NCBI RefSeq assembly: GCF_001571105.1
Contig: NZ_BCTD01000015.1
Direction: 5' to 3' (one strand)
From: Azotobacter vinelandii
GTDB lineage: Bacteria > Pseudomonadota > Gammaproteobacteria > Pseudomonadales > Pseudomonadaceae
Length of the DNA stretch: 64,000 nucleotides
Shown here: one piece after another, positions 42,396-53,125 of the stretch
How the letters are laid out: every line of letters starts with the position of its first letter
Position numbering within the stretch: position 1 is the first letter of the stretch
Position numbers and translations under genes: made by a program
Notes under the pieces: generated by a model
What the model saw: the letters and a program-made list of their open reading frames with translations, nothing else
The model's database searches: none
What the model was told of the DNA's origin: nothing

Positions 42396-42806
42396 ATGCG
42401 TCATTACGAAATCATCTTCCTGGTCCATCCGGATCAGAGCGAGCAGGTCGGCGGCATGGTGGAACGCTACACCAAGCTGATCGAAGAAGACGGCGGCAAG
42501 ATCCATCGTCTGGAGGACTGGGGTCGTCGCCAGTTGGCCTATGCCATCAACAACGTGCACAAGGCCCACTACGTGCTGATCAACGTCGAGTGCAGCGGCA
42601 AGGCTCTGAGCGAGCTGGAAGACAACTTCCGCTACAACGACGCCGTCATCCGCAACCTGGTCATCCGTCGCGACGAAGCCATCACTGGTCAGTCCGAGAT
42701 GCTCAAGGCCGAAGAAAACCGCAGCGAGCGTCGCGAGCGTCGCGAGCGTCCCGAGCACGGTGGCCACGAAGGCCTCGATGGCGACAGCGACAAGGCTGAC
42801 GAGTAA
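42396..42806 (+). CDS. rpsF: 30S ribosomal protein S6
   Basis: A 136-residue protein starting MRHYEIIFLVHPDQSEQVGG. It binds S18 on the platform of the small subunit. After about residue 100 a charged tail follows, first basic and repetitive (RSERRERRERPEH), then acidic (DGDSDKADE). In E. coli the S6 end receives glutamates from RimK. AAGGAG lies upstream. First gene of the rpsF-rpsR-DUF2232-rplI run. Confidence 0.97.
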   Translation: MRHYEIIFLVHPDQSEQVGGMVERYTKLIEEDGGKIHRLEDWGRRQLAYAINNVHKAHYVLINVECSGKALSELEDNFRYNDAVIRNLVIRRDEAITGQSEMLKAEENRSERRERRERPEHGGHEGLDGDSDKADE

Positions 42807-42834
42807 TTCCCGGATCTATTGAGGAGCAATTCCC

Positions 42835-43065
42835 ATGGCACGTTTCTTCCGTCGTCGCAAGTTCTGCCGCTTCACCGCCGAAGGCGTGAAGGAGATCGAC
42901 TTCAAGGATCTCAACACCCTGAAGGCCTACATCTCCGAAACCGGCAAGATCGTTCCCAGCCGTATCACCGGTACCAAGGCCCGTTATCAGCGTCAGCTGG
43001 CCACCGCCATCAAGCGTGCCCGCTACCTGGCCCTGCTGCCCTACACCGACAGCCACGGCCGCTGA
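42835..43065 (+). CDS. rpsR: 30S ribosomal protein S18
   Basis: A 76-residue basic protein (MARFFRRRKFCRFTAEGVKE at the start), the partner of S6. TGAGGAGCAA precedes the ATG. Full family length. Confidence 0.97.
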   Translation: MARFFRRRKFCRFTAEGVKEIDFKDLNTLKAYISETGKIVPSRITGTKARYQRQLATAIKRARYLALLPYTDSHGR

Positions 43066-43100
43066 TGACGGGCGGTCGACGAAGCAAGGGATAGAATCGC

Positions 43101-43991
43101 ATGCGCGTCCTGGCCGAGTTCATCATGCGTGGTCGCATGCAGGCCGGCCTCGTAGTCGTCGGCTGCGCCGCTCTGCCACTGCTGTTCTGGCTGAGCGCGG
43201 CGGCAGGCAGTCTGGTGCTTCTGCGCCGCGGCCTGGGCGATGCCTTCGGCATCGTCGCCCTGGCCCTGCTGCCGGGAGCGGTCTGGTGGTACTTCGGCGA
43301 GCCGCGCACCCTGCTGTTGCTGCTCGGCACCCTGGGGTTGGCCCAACTGCTGCGCAGCAGCGTGTCCTGGCGGCTGGTGCTGATGAGCAGCGTGCTGGTC
43401 GGCCTGGCCTATGCCCTGGTGCTGGAGGAGGTGTTCCGCGCGCCCATCGAGGCCATGGCCGGCGAGTTGCGGCAGCTCATGCCCCAACTGCTCCAGTCGG
43501 CCACTCCGCTCTCGGCGGACGAGCAGACGCGCCTGGGGGCTCTGCTGGTACCCGTGCTGACCGGCATGCTGGCGGCGCTGCTGCAGATCGTCAGTCTGCT
43601 CGCCCTGGTGCTCGGCCGCTACTGGCAGAGCCTGCTGTACAACCCGGGCGGCTTCGCCCGCGAGTTCCGCGCGCTGCGCCTGCCCGGGCCGTGGGCCCTG
43701 GCGCTGCTGGCGGGCATGCTGCTCGCTCCCAGCATGGGCATCCGGATGGCCATGCTGGCGCCGCTGTGCAGCGTACCGCTGGTCTTCGCCGGCATAGCCC
43801 TGATACACGGGCTGGTGGCGCAGGGGCGGCTGGGGCGGTTCTGGCTGGTGGGGCTGTACGTGACGCTGCTGCTGTTCATGCAGTTGACCTATCCGTTGCT
43901 GATGGTTTTGGCCATCGTCGACAGTCTGATTGATTTTCGCGGTCGCCAGACGCCCAAGGGTGGCTCCGGAGCTGCGAACGGTGAAGGTTAA
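43101..43991 (+). CDS. DUF2232 membrane protein
   Basis: A 296-residue protein with about eight hydrophobic segments spread over its length, lying between rpsR and rplI as in other pseudomonads. DUF2232 (YybS-like) proteins may be transport-related but have no proven role. GGGATAGAATCGC precedes the ATG. A hydrophilic tail (TPKGGSGAANGEG) closes the protein. Confidence 0.85.
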   Translation: MRVLAEFIMRGRMQAGLVVVGCAALPLLFWLSAAAGSLVLLRRGLGDAFGIVALALLPGAVWWYFGEPRTLLLLLGTLGLAQLLRSSVSWRLVLMSSVLVGLAYALVLEEVFRAPIEAMAGELRQLMPQLLQSATPLSADEQTRLGALLVPVLTGMLAALLQIVSLLALVLGRYWQSLLYNPGGFAREFRALRLPGPWALALLAGMLLAPSMGIRMAMLAPLCSVPLVFAGIALIHGLVAQGRLGRFWLVGLYVTLLLFMQLTYPLLMVLAIVDSLIDFRGRQTPKGGSGAANGEG

Positions 43992-44012
43992 AAGTTAAGA
44001 GGTAAGACTCAA

Positions 44013-44459
44013 ATGGAAGTCATCCTGCTGGAAAAGATCACCAACCTCGGCAATCTGGGCGACAAGGTGAATGTAAAGAGCGGTTACGCGCGCAACTTCC
44101 TGCTGCCGCAGGGCAAGGCCACCGCGGCCACCGCCGAGAACGTCGCGGCGTTCGAAGCCCGTCGTGTCGAACTGGAGCGCCTGGCGGCCGAGAAGAGGTC
44201 CTCCGCCGAATCCCGCGCGGCCCAGTTGAACGAACTGGAAATCACCATCACCGCCACCGCCGGCGATGAAGGCAAGCTGTTCGGCTCCATCGGCACCGCC
44301 GACATCGCCGATGCCTTGACCGCCGCCGGCCTGGACGTGGCGAAGAGCGAAGTGCGCCTGCCCAACGGCACCATTCGCCAGACCGGCGAATACGACGTGG
44401 CCCTGCACCTGCACACCGACGTCGAGGCCAGCATCCGCCTGGTCGTGGTCGGCGGCTAA
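44013..44459 (+). CDS. rplI: 50S ribosomal protein L9
   Basis: A 148-residue protein with the N-terminal globular domain (MEVILLEKITNLGNLGDKVN, GYARNFLLPQGKA), the long connecting helix and the C-terminal rRNA-binding domain (GKLFGSIGTADIADAL). AAGAGGTAAG precedes the ATG. Full length. Confidence 0.97.
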   Translation: MEVILLEKITNLGNLGDKVNVKSGYARNFLLPQGKATAATAENVAAFEARRVELERLAAEKRSSAESRAAQLNELEITITATAGDEGKLFGSIGTADIADALTAAGLDVAKSEVRLPNGTIRQTGEYDVALHLHTDVEASIRLVVVGG

Positions 44460-44473
44460 GCAAGCGCCGCTCC

Positions 44474-44496
44474 GTCTGGCGGCCTGGCCGCCGGAC
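44474..44496 (+). repeat. GC-rich hairpin after rplI
   Basis: GTCTGGCGG at 44474-44482 pairs with CCGCCGGAC at 44488-44496 (one G-T pair) with a five-base loop, just downstream of rplI. It precedes a larger hairpin and may stabilise the rplI mRNA end. Confidence 0.4.
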
Positions 44497-44505
44497 GCCT
44501 AACAT

Positions 44506-44536
44506 CGGGCACGCTCCGCCACGCGGAGCGTGCCCG
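44506..44536 (+). terminator. 14-bp hairpin between rplI and dnaB
   Basis: A perfect 14-base stem, 44506-44519 with 44523-44536, loop CAC, followed by TTGTCTTTCT. It most likely ends the rpsF-rplI transcript before dnaB, although the T-run is interrupted. Confidence 0.6.
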
Positions 44537-44570
44537 TTGTCTTTCTGCACTCCCGGAATTCTCGCCAGCC

Positions 44571-45962
44571 ATGAACGACATCAGTCCCCCCGAGCAATAC
44601 GACCTGGAAACCGCCGCCCTCAAGGTGCCGCCGCATTCCATCGAGGCCGAGCAGGCCGTGCTGGGCGGCCTGATGCTGGACAACAACACCTGGGAGCGGG
44701 TGCTCGACCAGGTGTCCGACGGCGACTTCTACCGTCACGACCACCGCATGATCTTCCGCGCCATCACCGTACTGGCCGAGCGCAACATGCCGTTCGACGT
44801 GGTCACCCTGTCCGAGCAACTGGACAAGGAGGGGCATCTGGAGCAGGTCGGCGGCCTGGCCTACCTGGGGGAACTGGCCAAGAACACGCCCTCGGTGGCC
44901 AACATCAAGGCCTATGCGCAGATCGTCCGCGAGCGCGCCACCCTGCGTCAGTTGATCGCCACCAGCAACCGGATCGCCGACAGCGCCTACGCGCCCCAGG
45001 GCCGCACCGGCGACGAGATCCTCGACGAGGCCGAGCGGCTGATCTTCCAGATCGCCGAGGCGCGGCCCAAGACCGGCGGGCCGATGGCGATCAACGACAT
45101 CCTGGTCAAGGCCATCGACCGCATCGACTCACTGTTCAACTCCGGCGATGCCATCACCGGGCTGTCCACCGGCTTCACCGACCTGGACGAGCAGACCAGC
45201 GGCCTGCAGCCGGCCGACCTGGTCATCGTCGCCGGGCGTCCGTCCATGGGCAAGACCACCTTCGCCATGAACCTGGTGGAGAACGCCGTGCTGCGCAGCG
45301 ACAAGGCGGTGGTGGTGTATTCCCTGGAAATGCCCGCCGAATCCATCGTGATCCGTATGCTCGCCTCGCTCGGGCGCATCGACCAGACCAAGGTGCGCGC
45401 CGGCCGTCTGGACGACGACGACTGGCCGCGGCTGACCTCGGCGGTCAACCTGCTCAACGAGCGCAAGCTGTTCATCGACGACACCGCCGGCATCAGCCCG
45501 GCGGAAATGCGCGCGCGTACCCGGCGCCTGGCCCGCGAGCACGGCGAGATCGCCATGATCATGGTCGACTACCTGCAACTGATGCAGATTCCTGGTTCCG
45601 GCGGCGACAACCGGGTCAACGAGATTTCCGAGATATCCCGTTCGCTGAAGGCGCTGGCCAAGGAGTTCAACTGCCCGGTGATCGCGCTCTCGCAGCTCAA
45701 CCGCTCGCTGGAGCAGCGTCCCAACAAGCGTCCGGTGAACTCCGATCTGCGCGAATCCGGAGCCATCGAGCAGGATGCCGATGTCATCATGTTCGTCTAT
45801 CGCGACGAGGTCTATCACCCGGAGACGGAGTTCAAGGGGGTCGCCGAAATCATCATCGGCAAGCAGCGCAACGGCCCGATCGGTACCACCCGGCTGGCTT
45901 TCCTCGGCAAGTATTCGCGCTTCGAGAACCTGGCGCCGGGCAGTTACCAGTTCGACGAGTGA
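44571..45962 (+). CDS. dnaB: replicative DNA helicase DnaB
   Basis: A 463-residue hexameric 5'-3' helicase of the replication fork. The N-terminal collar region (about 20-120, PPHSIEAEQAVLGGLMLDN) is joined by a linker to the RecA-like domain with Walker A GRPSMGKTT, IDDTAGISPAEMRARTRRL and the Walker B stretch MIMVDYLQLM. The arginine-finger region ALSQLNRSLEQRPNKRP is intact. No intein. Confidence 0.97.
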   Translation: MNDISPPEQYDLETAALKVPPHSIEAEQAVLGGLMLDNNTWERVLDQVSDGDFYRHDHRMIFRAITVLAERNMPFDVVTLSEQLDKEGHLEQVGGLAYLGELAKNTPSVANIKAYAQIVRERATLRQLIATSNRIADSAYAPQGRTGDEILDEAERLIFQIAEARPKTGGPMAINDILVKAIDRIDSLFNSGDAITGLSTGFTDLDEQTSGLQPADLVIVAGRPSMGKTTFAMNLVENAVLRSDKAVVVYSLEMPAESIVIRMLASLGRIDQTKVRAGRLDDDDWPRLTSAVNLLNERKLFIDDTAGISPAEMRARTRRLAREHGEIAMIMVDYLQLMQIPGSGGDNRVNEISEISRSLKALAKEFNCPVIALSQLNRSLEQRPNKRPVNSDLRESGAIEQDADVIMFVYRDEVYHPETEFKGVAEIIIGKQRNGPIGTTRLAFLGKYSRFENLAPGSYQFDE

Positions 45963-46029
45963 GGTACTGGACAGCCTGGCCGGCGCCGCTTAGCGTCAAA
46001 GGAGGAATTCGTCGCACAGGGAGTCCGAT

Positions 46030-47244
46030 ATGACCGCTCCGGCGCGTCCTTCCGCCCTGACCGCCGGCTTGCGCGCCCTGCCGGCCGGGATCTGGGCGCT
46101 GGGGTTCGGCTCGATGCTCATGGACATCTCCTCCGAGCTGATCCACAGCCTGCTGCCGCTGTTCATGGTCGGCGTGCTCGGTACCTCGCTGGTGACGGTG
46201 GGCATCGTCGAAGGCGTGGCCGAGGCCACCGCGGCCTTCGCCAAGGTGTTCTCCGGCGCGCTCAGTGACTACCTGGGGCAGCGCAAGCGGCTGGTGGTGT
46301 TCGGCTATGCCCTGGCGGCCTTCAGCAAGCCGCTGTTTCCCCTGGCGACAAGCATCGACTGGGTGTTCGCCGCGCGTTTCGCCGACCGCGTCGGCAAGGG
46401 CATCCGCGGCGCCCCGCGCGATGCGCTGGTCGCCGATCTGGTGACGCCGGCGCTGCGCGGTGCGGCCTACGGACTGCGCCAGGCGCTCGACTCCCTGGGC
46501 GCGGTGATCGGCCCGTTGCTGGCGCTGCTGTTCATGGCCTGGTTCGCCAACGACATCGAGGCGGTGATGTGGGTGGCAGTGATCCCGGCCTTCCTCACCG
46601 TGGTCCTGCTGCTTCGCTGTGTGCAGGAGCCAGCGCGCGCGGAAAGCGGGAAGGACGCCCGGCCACCGCTGCGCCTGGGCGACGTGCGTCGGTTGGGCCG
46701 GGCCTACTGGTGGGTGGCGGGCATCGGCGCGGTGTTCACCCTGGCGCGCTTCAGCGAGGCCTTTCTGATCCTGCGCGCCGAAGACGTGGGAGTGCCCCTC
46801 GGTCTGGTGCCGCTGGCGCTGGTGGTGATGAACCTGTTTTATGCCTTGTGCGCCTATCCGGCCGGCCGGGCCGCCGACCGTCTCGATGCGCGTCGACTGC
46901 TGCTGGTCAGCCTGGCGTTGCTGATCCTCGCCGATCTGCTGCTGGCCGCTGCCGACGATCCCTGGCTGGCCTTTGTCGGCGCCGCTCTGTGGGGGCTGCA
47001 CATGGCCTTCAGCCAGGGCCTCCTGGCCAAGCTGGTGGCCGACAGCGCGCCGCTGGCGCTGCGCGGCACCGCCTTCGGCTTCTTCAATCTGCTCGGTGGC
47101 CTGGCGCTGCTGGCGGCCAACGTGATCGCCGGCGCTCTGTGGCAGCAGTTCGGCGCTGCCGTCACCTTCCTCGGCGGTGCCGCCTTCGCCACGCTGGCGG
47201 CCCTGGGGCTGCTGGCCTGGGACGGACGGGCCAGGGCTGCGTGA
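46030..47244 (+). CDS. MFS transporter
   Basis: A 404-residue transporter with about twelve membrane segments in two halves. The loop between segments 2 and 3 reads GALSDYLGQRKRLV, the major-facilitator signature, and RFADRVGKGIRGAPRDALVAD is typical of a subfamily often called YxxE/RGAPRDA transporters. The substrate is unknown. AAAGGAGG lies about 25 bases upstream and GGGAG closer to the ATG. The gene follows dnaB by 67 bases and converges on the YgiQ-type gene, with one base between stop codons. Confidence 0.8.
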   Translation: MTAPARPSALTAGLRALPAGIWALGFGSMLMDISSELIHSLLPLFMVGVLGTSLVTVGIVEGVAEATAAFAKVFSGALSDYLGQRKRLVVFGYALAAFSKPLFPLATSIDWVFAARFADRVGKGIRGAPRDALVADLVTPALRGAAYGLRQALDSLGAVIGPLLALLFMAWFANDIEAVMWVAVIPAFLTVVLLLRCVQEPARAESGKDARPPLRLGDVRRLGRAYWWVAGIGAVFTLARFSEAFLILRAEDVGVPLGLVPLALVVMNLFYALCAYPAGRAADRLDARRLLLVSLALLILADLLLAAADDPWLAFVGAALWGLHMAFSQGLLAKLVADSAPLALRGTAFGFFNLLGGLALLAANVIAGALWQQFGAAVTFLGGAAFATLAALGLLAWDGRARAA

Positions 47245-47245
47245 A

Positions 47246-49519
<2,274 letters not shown>

Positions 49520-49731
49520 GGCGGTGACCGGCGGGGATTGCGAAGGGCGCGCAATATAGCACAAAAAATGAGCAAAAGACTGAGCGCAATAGTTGGTTAT
49601 GTCAGGGTGCCGACTCGGCCCGACCGCTCTGGATGAGGTATCCGCACGCTCACCCGCATCGCCGCGCCGCGCCGTGGGCGGCGGTGCTCGAGCCTGATGA
49701 CGAGAGGGCGCCTGGGGTGCGGGAAATGGGA

Positions 49732-49758
49732 CGCTGGTACGCCTGCGGCGTACCAGCG
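49732..49758. repeat. perfect 12-bp-stem hairpin
   Basis: CGCTGGTACGCC at 49732-49743 pairs fully with GGCGTACCAGCG at 49747-49758; loop TGC. No T-run follows on either side, so it looks like a dispersed palindromic repeat or structural site rather than a terminator. Confidence 0.55.
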
Positions 49759-49834
49759 AATCTGTTCCAGATGTGGGATCTGATGCGAATGATGGGAAAG
49801 AGCCTGAAAATCGTGCGGATACTTCCCCGAACTC

Positions 49835-49855
49835 TGTGGAAAGGCCTGTGGATAA
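49835..49855 (+). promoter_or_regulatory. DnaA-box pair 1
   Basis: TGTGGATAA at 49847-49855 is a perfect match to the DnaA box (complement TTATCCACA); a 7/9 match TGTGGAAAG begins 12 bases upstream at 49835. Confidence 0.45.
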
Positions 49856-50027
49856 ACCTGGGAACAAGTTTTCCATCCGGGAGCGCTCGCGGCTTCTGGC
49901 GTGCCTGGGAGAAAAGTGCGCGGGAAGACGGTGAAATGGATTGGAACAGGCGGTTTTCCTGGCGTCGAGGGTGGTCGCCGCACGGCTCCGGCATCGTCCT
50001 GGAGGCCATGGGGTTGTCCAGCGTAAC

Positions 50028-50048
50028 TGTGGAGCAGGCTGTGGATAA
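50028..50048 (+). promoter_or_regulatory. DnaA-box pair 2
   Basis: TGTGGATAA at 50040-50048 is a perfect DnaA box, again preceded by a 7/9 match (TGTGGAGCA at 50028) at the same 12-base distance as in pair 1. Confidence 0.45.
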
Positions 50049-50111
50049 GCTGCGCAAGAATGGCGCGAGCCCGCCAGGGACGGGCCCTGGCGGGTATCGC
50101 TCGTTTCTTGT

Positions 50112-51236
50112 TCAGCGAATCGCCTTGAGGATGACGAACTTGGGCGTCGCTCCCACCTGCTCGACCCGGGAGAACAGCTTTTTGAGCTTGATGTGGTAGC
50201 CCAGGTGGCGGTTGCCGACGATCCACAGGGCGCCGCCCGGCACCAGTGCCGCGCGCGCCTGTTGGAACATGCGCCAGGCCAGAAAGTCGCCGACCACCTG
50301 CTGCTGGTGGAACGGCGGATTGCACAGCACCGCCTCCAGGGAGCGCTCGGCCTGTCCGGCCAGGCCGTCGGCGGCGCGGATTTCCACCGGGCGTTCGCCG
50401 AGCGTCGCGCGCCAGTTCTCCGTGGCCGATTGCACGGCCATGTAGGATTCGTCGACCAGCGTCAGCCGCGCTTCGGGATTGGCCAGCGCGCAGGCGATGG
50501 CCAGCACCCCGTTGCCGCAGCCGAGATCGGCGACCCGCGCACTGCCGAGGTTGCCGGGCAGATGGGAAAGAAAGGCGCGGGTACCGATGTCCAGCCCTTC
50601 GCGGCAGAATACGTTGGCGTGGTTGAGCAGCTCGACGGGGGGCCGGTCGAGGCGGTAGCGGGTCGGGTAGGGCGAGCGCGGCGCGGGCTTCGGCTCCGGC
50701 GTGGCGAACAGCAGGCGCGCCTTCTTCTCCGCCAGCGAGGCCTGCACCGGGCCGACGTAGCGCTCGAGCAGGTCGCCCGCGGCGCGCGGCAGGTGCTTGA
50801 GCATGGCCGCGGCGATCACCCGGGCGCCCGGTGCCAGCCGGCCGTGCAGGCGGATCAGCTGTTCTTCGAGCAGGGCCAGGGTCTTGGGCACGCGGATCAG
50901 CACCCGCTCGAAGGGACCCTCGGCGACCGCGCTGGCCGGCACGAAGGCTACCGCTTCCGCCGCCAGGCCGTTGCGTTGCAGGTTGTCGCGCAGGGCGAGC
51001 CGGCCCAGATGGGAGTCGCCGCTGCTGGTCACCCGGGCATGGCCGGCCAGGGAACAGGCCAGCGCGCCGAAGGCGTCGTTGAGCACGAGGACCCGCGTTT
51101 CCGCGGGCAGGCCTTGCGCGTGCAGGTGCCGCAGCAGGTACTCGTCGGCGGCATCGAAGGCCAGCAGGGGATCGTCGCGCCGCGCTGGCTGGCGCTGCAG
51201 CTCGAGACGGGCGAACGGGGTATCGAGAATGGGCAT
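50112..51236 (-). CDS. rlmG: 23S rRNA G1835 N2-methyltransferase RlmG
   Basis: A 374-residue protein with two related methyltransferase-like halves: a degenerate N-terminal one (about 1-190) and a C-terminal catalytic one with the SAM motif VADLGCGNGVLA and the amino-methyltransferase motif CNPPFH. The closing region VGNRHLGYHIKLKKLF fits the RlmG/RsmC family; the position-specific features favour RlmG. Start at 51236 (MPILDTPFARLELQRQ) by family comparison. Confidence 0.88.
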   Translation of the reverse strand: MPILDTPFARLELQRQPARRDDPLLAFDAADEYLLRHLHAQGLPAETRVLVLNDAFGALACSLAGHARVTSSGDSHLGRLALRDNLQRNGLAAEAVAFVPASAVAEGPFERVLIRVPKTLALLEEQLIRLHGRLAPGARVIAAAMLKHLPRAAGDLLERYVGPVQASLAEKKARLLFATPEPKPAPRSPYPTRYRLDRPPVELLNHANVFCREGLDIGTRAFLSHLPGNLGSARVADLGCGNGVLAIACALANPEARLTLVDESYMAVQSATENWRATLGERPVEIRAADGLAGQAERSLEAVLCNPPFHQQQVVGDFLAWRMFQQARAALVPGGALWIVGNRHLGYHIKLKKLFSRVEQVGATPKFVILKAIR

Positions 51237-51377
51237 GGCGGGGAAAAGGGCGTTTGTCCTATACCAAAGAAGAGGCCGGCGTTCGCGCCGGGCGGTCGTA
51301 CCGCTCCGGCCGCGAGCGCCGGCCCGGATACTGTCATGGCTTTCGCCCGGAGATCCGCGGCGAATGAGGAGCGAAGT

Positions 51378-52154
51378 ATGACCGCCAGCGAAGACAAGTT
51401 CACCCGGCAGACGCTGCTCGAGGTCTGGCCCTGGACGGACACCCTGTTCAGCCTGCGCTGTACGCGCCCGCCGGAGTTCCGTTTCCGTGCCGGCCAGTTC
51501 GCCCGTCTCGGCCTGTGCAAGGCCGACGGCGGTACCGTCTGGCGCGCCTATTCGATGGTCTCGGCGCCGGCCGACGACTACCTGGAGTTCTTCTCCGTGG
51601 TGGTGCCGGGCGGCGAGTTCACCAGCGAGCTGTGCCGCCTCGGGCCCGGCGATGCGCTGCTCGTCGAGCGCCAGCCCTATGGCTTCCTCACTCTCGACCG
51701 CTTCCCAGACGGCCGTGACCTGTGGCTGCTGGCCACCGGCACCGGGCTCGGGCCTTTTCTGTCGATCCTGCGCGATCCGGAGGTCTGGCGGCGGTTCGAG
51801 CGCATTCTGCTGGTGCACAGCGTGCGCACCGAGGGCGAACTGGCCTACCGCGGGCAGATCGGCGAACTGCCGGCGCGCATGCAGCCACCGGATGGCCGGG
51901 CACGGCTGCAATATCTGCCGCTGGTGACCCGCGAGGCCGTGCCCGGGACCCTGCACGGGCGCATCACCACGCTGCTCGACAACGGCGAACTGGAGCGCGC
52001 CGCCGGTCTGGCGCTCGATCCGGCCTGCTCGCGGCTCATGCTCTGCGGCAACCCGCAGATGATCAAGGACTGCCGGGAGCTGCTCAAGGCGCGCGGTCTG
52101 CAGCTCAGCCTGAGCCGCAAGCCGGGGCAGGTGGCGGTGGAAAACTACTGGTAG
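51378..52154 (+). CDS. fpr: ferredoxin/flavodoxin-NADP reductase
   Basis: A 258-residue flavoenzyme. The FAD site is RAYSMVSAP, the NADP site starts LLATGTGLGPFLS, and the C-terminus is VENYW. The terminal Trp places it with the E. coli-like subclass rather than with the Azotobacter FPR whose end I recall as AFVEK, so a second reductase is likely elsewhere. It moves electrons between NADPH and ferredoxin or flavodoxin. AGGAGCGAAGT precedes the ATG. Confidence 0.85.
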   Translation: MTASEDKFTRQTLLEVWPWTDTLFSLRCTRPPEFRFRAGQFARLGLCKADGGTVWRAYSMVSAPADDYLEFFSVVVPGGEFTSELCRLGPGDALLVERQPYGFLTLDRFPDGRDLWLLATGTGLGPFLSILRDPEVWRRFERILLVHSVRTEGELAYRGQIGELPARMQPPDGRARLQYLPLVTREAVPGTLHGRITTLLDNGELERAAGLALDPACSRLMLCGNPQMIKDCRELLKARGLQLSLSRKPGQVAVENYW

Positions 52155-52252
52155 CGGGTGTGCCTCTTGGCCTGGGCGGCGGCCGCTGGCAGAGTCGTAT
52201 CCTCAGGGCGGCCGTCCGGCCGCCGGCAAGTCTTGCGTGAGGGATACATCCG

Positions 52253-53125
52253 ATGACGGAGATTCTGGACAACCTGGTCGCCTTGTTGAGCCTCGAGCCC
52301 ATCGAGGAAAACCTGTTCCGCGGCCGCAGCGAGGACCTCGGCCTGCGCCAGCTGTTCGGCGGGCAGGTGCTCGGTCAGGCGGTGTCGGCCGCCAGCCAGA
52401 CGGTCGAGCCCGGCCGCCAGGTGCATTCGCTGCACGGCTACTTCCTGCGCCCCGGCGATGCCAGCCTGCCGGTGCTCTACGAGGTCGACCCGCTGCGCGA
52501 CGGCAAGAGCTTCAGCGCGAGGCGGGTCACCGCGATCCAGAAGGGGCGGCCGATCTTTACCTGCGCCGCCTCCTTCCAGGCCGGAGAGGCGGGGCTCGAA
52601 CACCAGCAGCCGACGATGCCCGAGGTGCCGGGGCCGGAGGGGCTGCTTTCGGAAACCGAGCTGGCGCGGCAGGTCGCCGACCGGTTGCCGGCGCGCATCC
52701 ACGACTGGGCGATCAGCGCCAAGCCGATCGAGATCCGTCCGGTGACCCGGGTCAATCCCTTCTCCCCCGAGCCCTGCGCGCCGATCCGCTACGCCTGGTT
52801 CCGCGCCGACGGACGTCTGCCGGACGATCCGCACCTGCACCGTTACCTGCTCGCCTACGCCTCGGATTTCTCTCTGTTGAACACGGCGCTGCAGCCGCAC
52901 GGGGTGTCGGTGTTCCAGCGCTTCATGCAGGTGGCCAGCCTCGACCATGCCCTGTGGTTCCATGGCGATCTGCGTCTGGACGACTGGCTGCTGTTCGCGG
53001 TGGAAAGCCCCTGGGCCGCCAACGCCCGCGGCTTCGCCCGCGGCCATGTGTTCGACCGCGATGGCCGGCTGGTCGCCTCCATGGCCCAGGAGGGGCTGAT
53101 CCGTCTGCGCGAGGACTGGCAGTGA
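52253..53125 (+). CDS. tesB: acyl-CoA thioesterase II
   Basis: A 290-residue double hotdog thioesterase. The opening ENLFRGRSEDLGLRQLFGGQVLGQAVSAA splits into the family pattern, with VHSLHGYFLRPGD and the catalytic-region Asp/Thr/Gln later (DWLLFAVESPWA). It hydrolyses medium- and long-chain acyl-CoA. Its stop overlaps the GTG start of the next gene by four bases (GTGA), so a small HAD phosphatase is coupled to it. Confidence 0.92.
   Translation: MTEILDNLVALLSLEPIEENLFRGRSEDLGLRQLFGGQVLGQAVSAASQTVEPGRQVHSLHGYFLRPGDASLPVLYEVDPLRDGKSFSARRVTAIQKGRPIFTCAASFQAGEAGLEHQQPTMPEVPGPEGLLSETELARQVADRLPARIHDWAISAKPIEIRPVTRVNPFSPEPCAPIRYAWFRADGRLPDDPHLHRYLLAYASDFSLLNTALQPHGVSVFQRFMQVASLDHALWFHGDLRLDDWLLFAVESPWAANARGFARGHVFDRDGRLVASMAQEGLIRLREDWQ

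Larger units (their letters stand above)
49520..50111. other. 592-bp intergenic region with DnaA-box repeats and a hairpin
   Basis: No supported gene. It contains a perfect 12-base-stem hairpin at 49732-49758 and two 22-base repeats, each with a consensus DnaA box (49835-49855 and 50028-50048). An open frame from 49633 lacks a ribosome site and overlaps the end of rlmG. Confidence 0.45.

Noticed and set aside
49520..50111. Chromosomal origin oriC
   Set aside because: Only two perfect DnaA boxes and no AT-rich unwinding element or dnaA/gidA neighbours; a control site is more likely.
49633..50199. A 188-codon plus-strand frame between ygiQ and rlmG
   Set aside because: It runs through the hairpin and DnaA boxes, overlaps the end of rlmG, and resembles no family.
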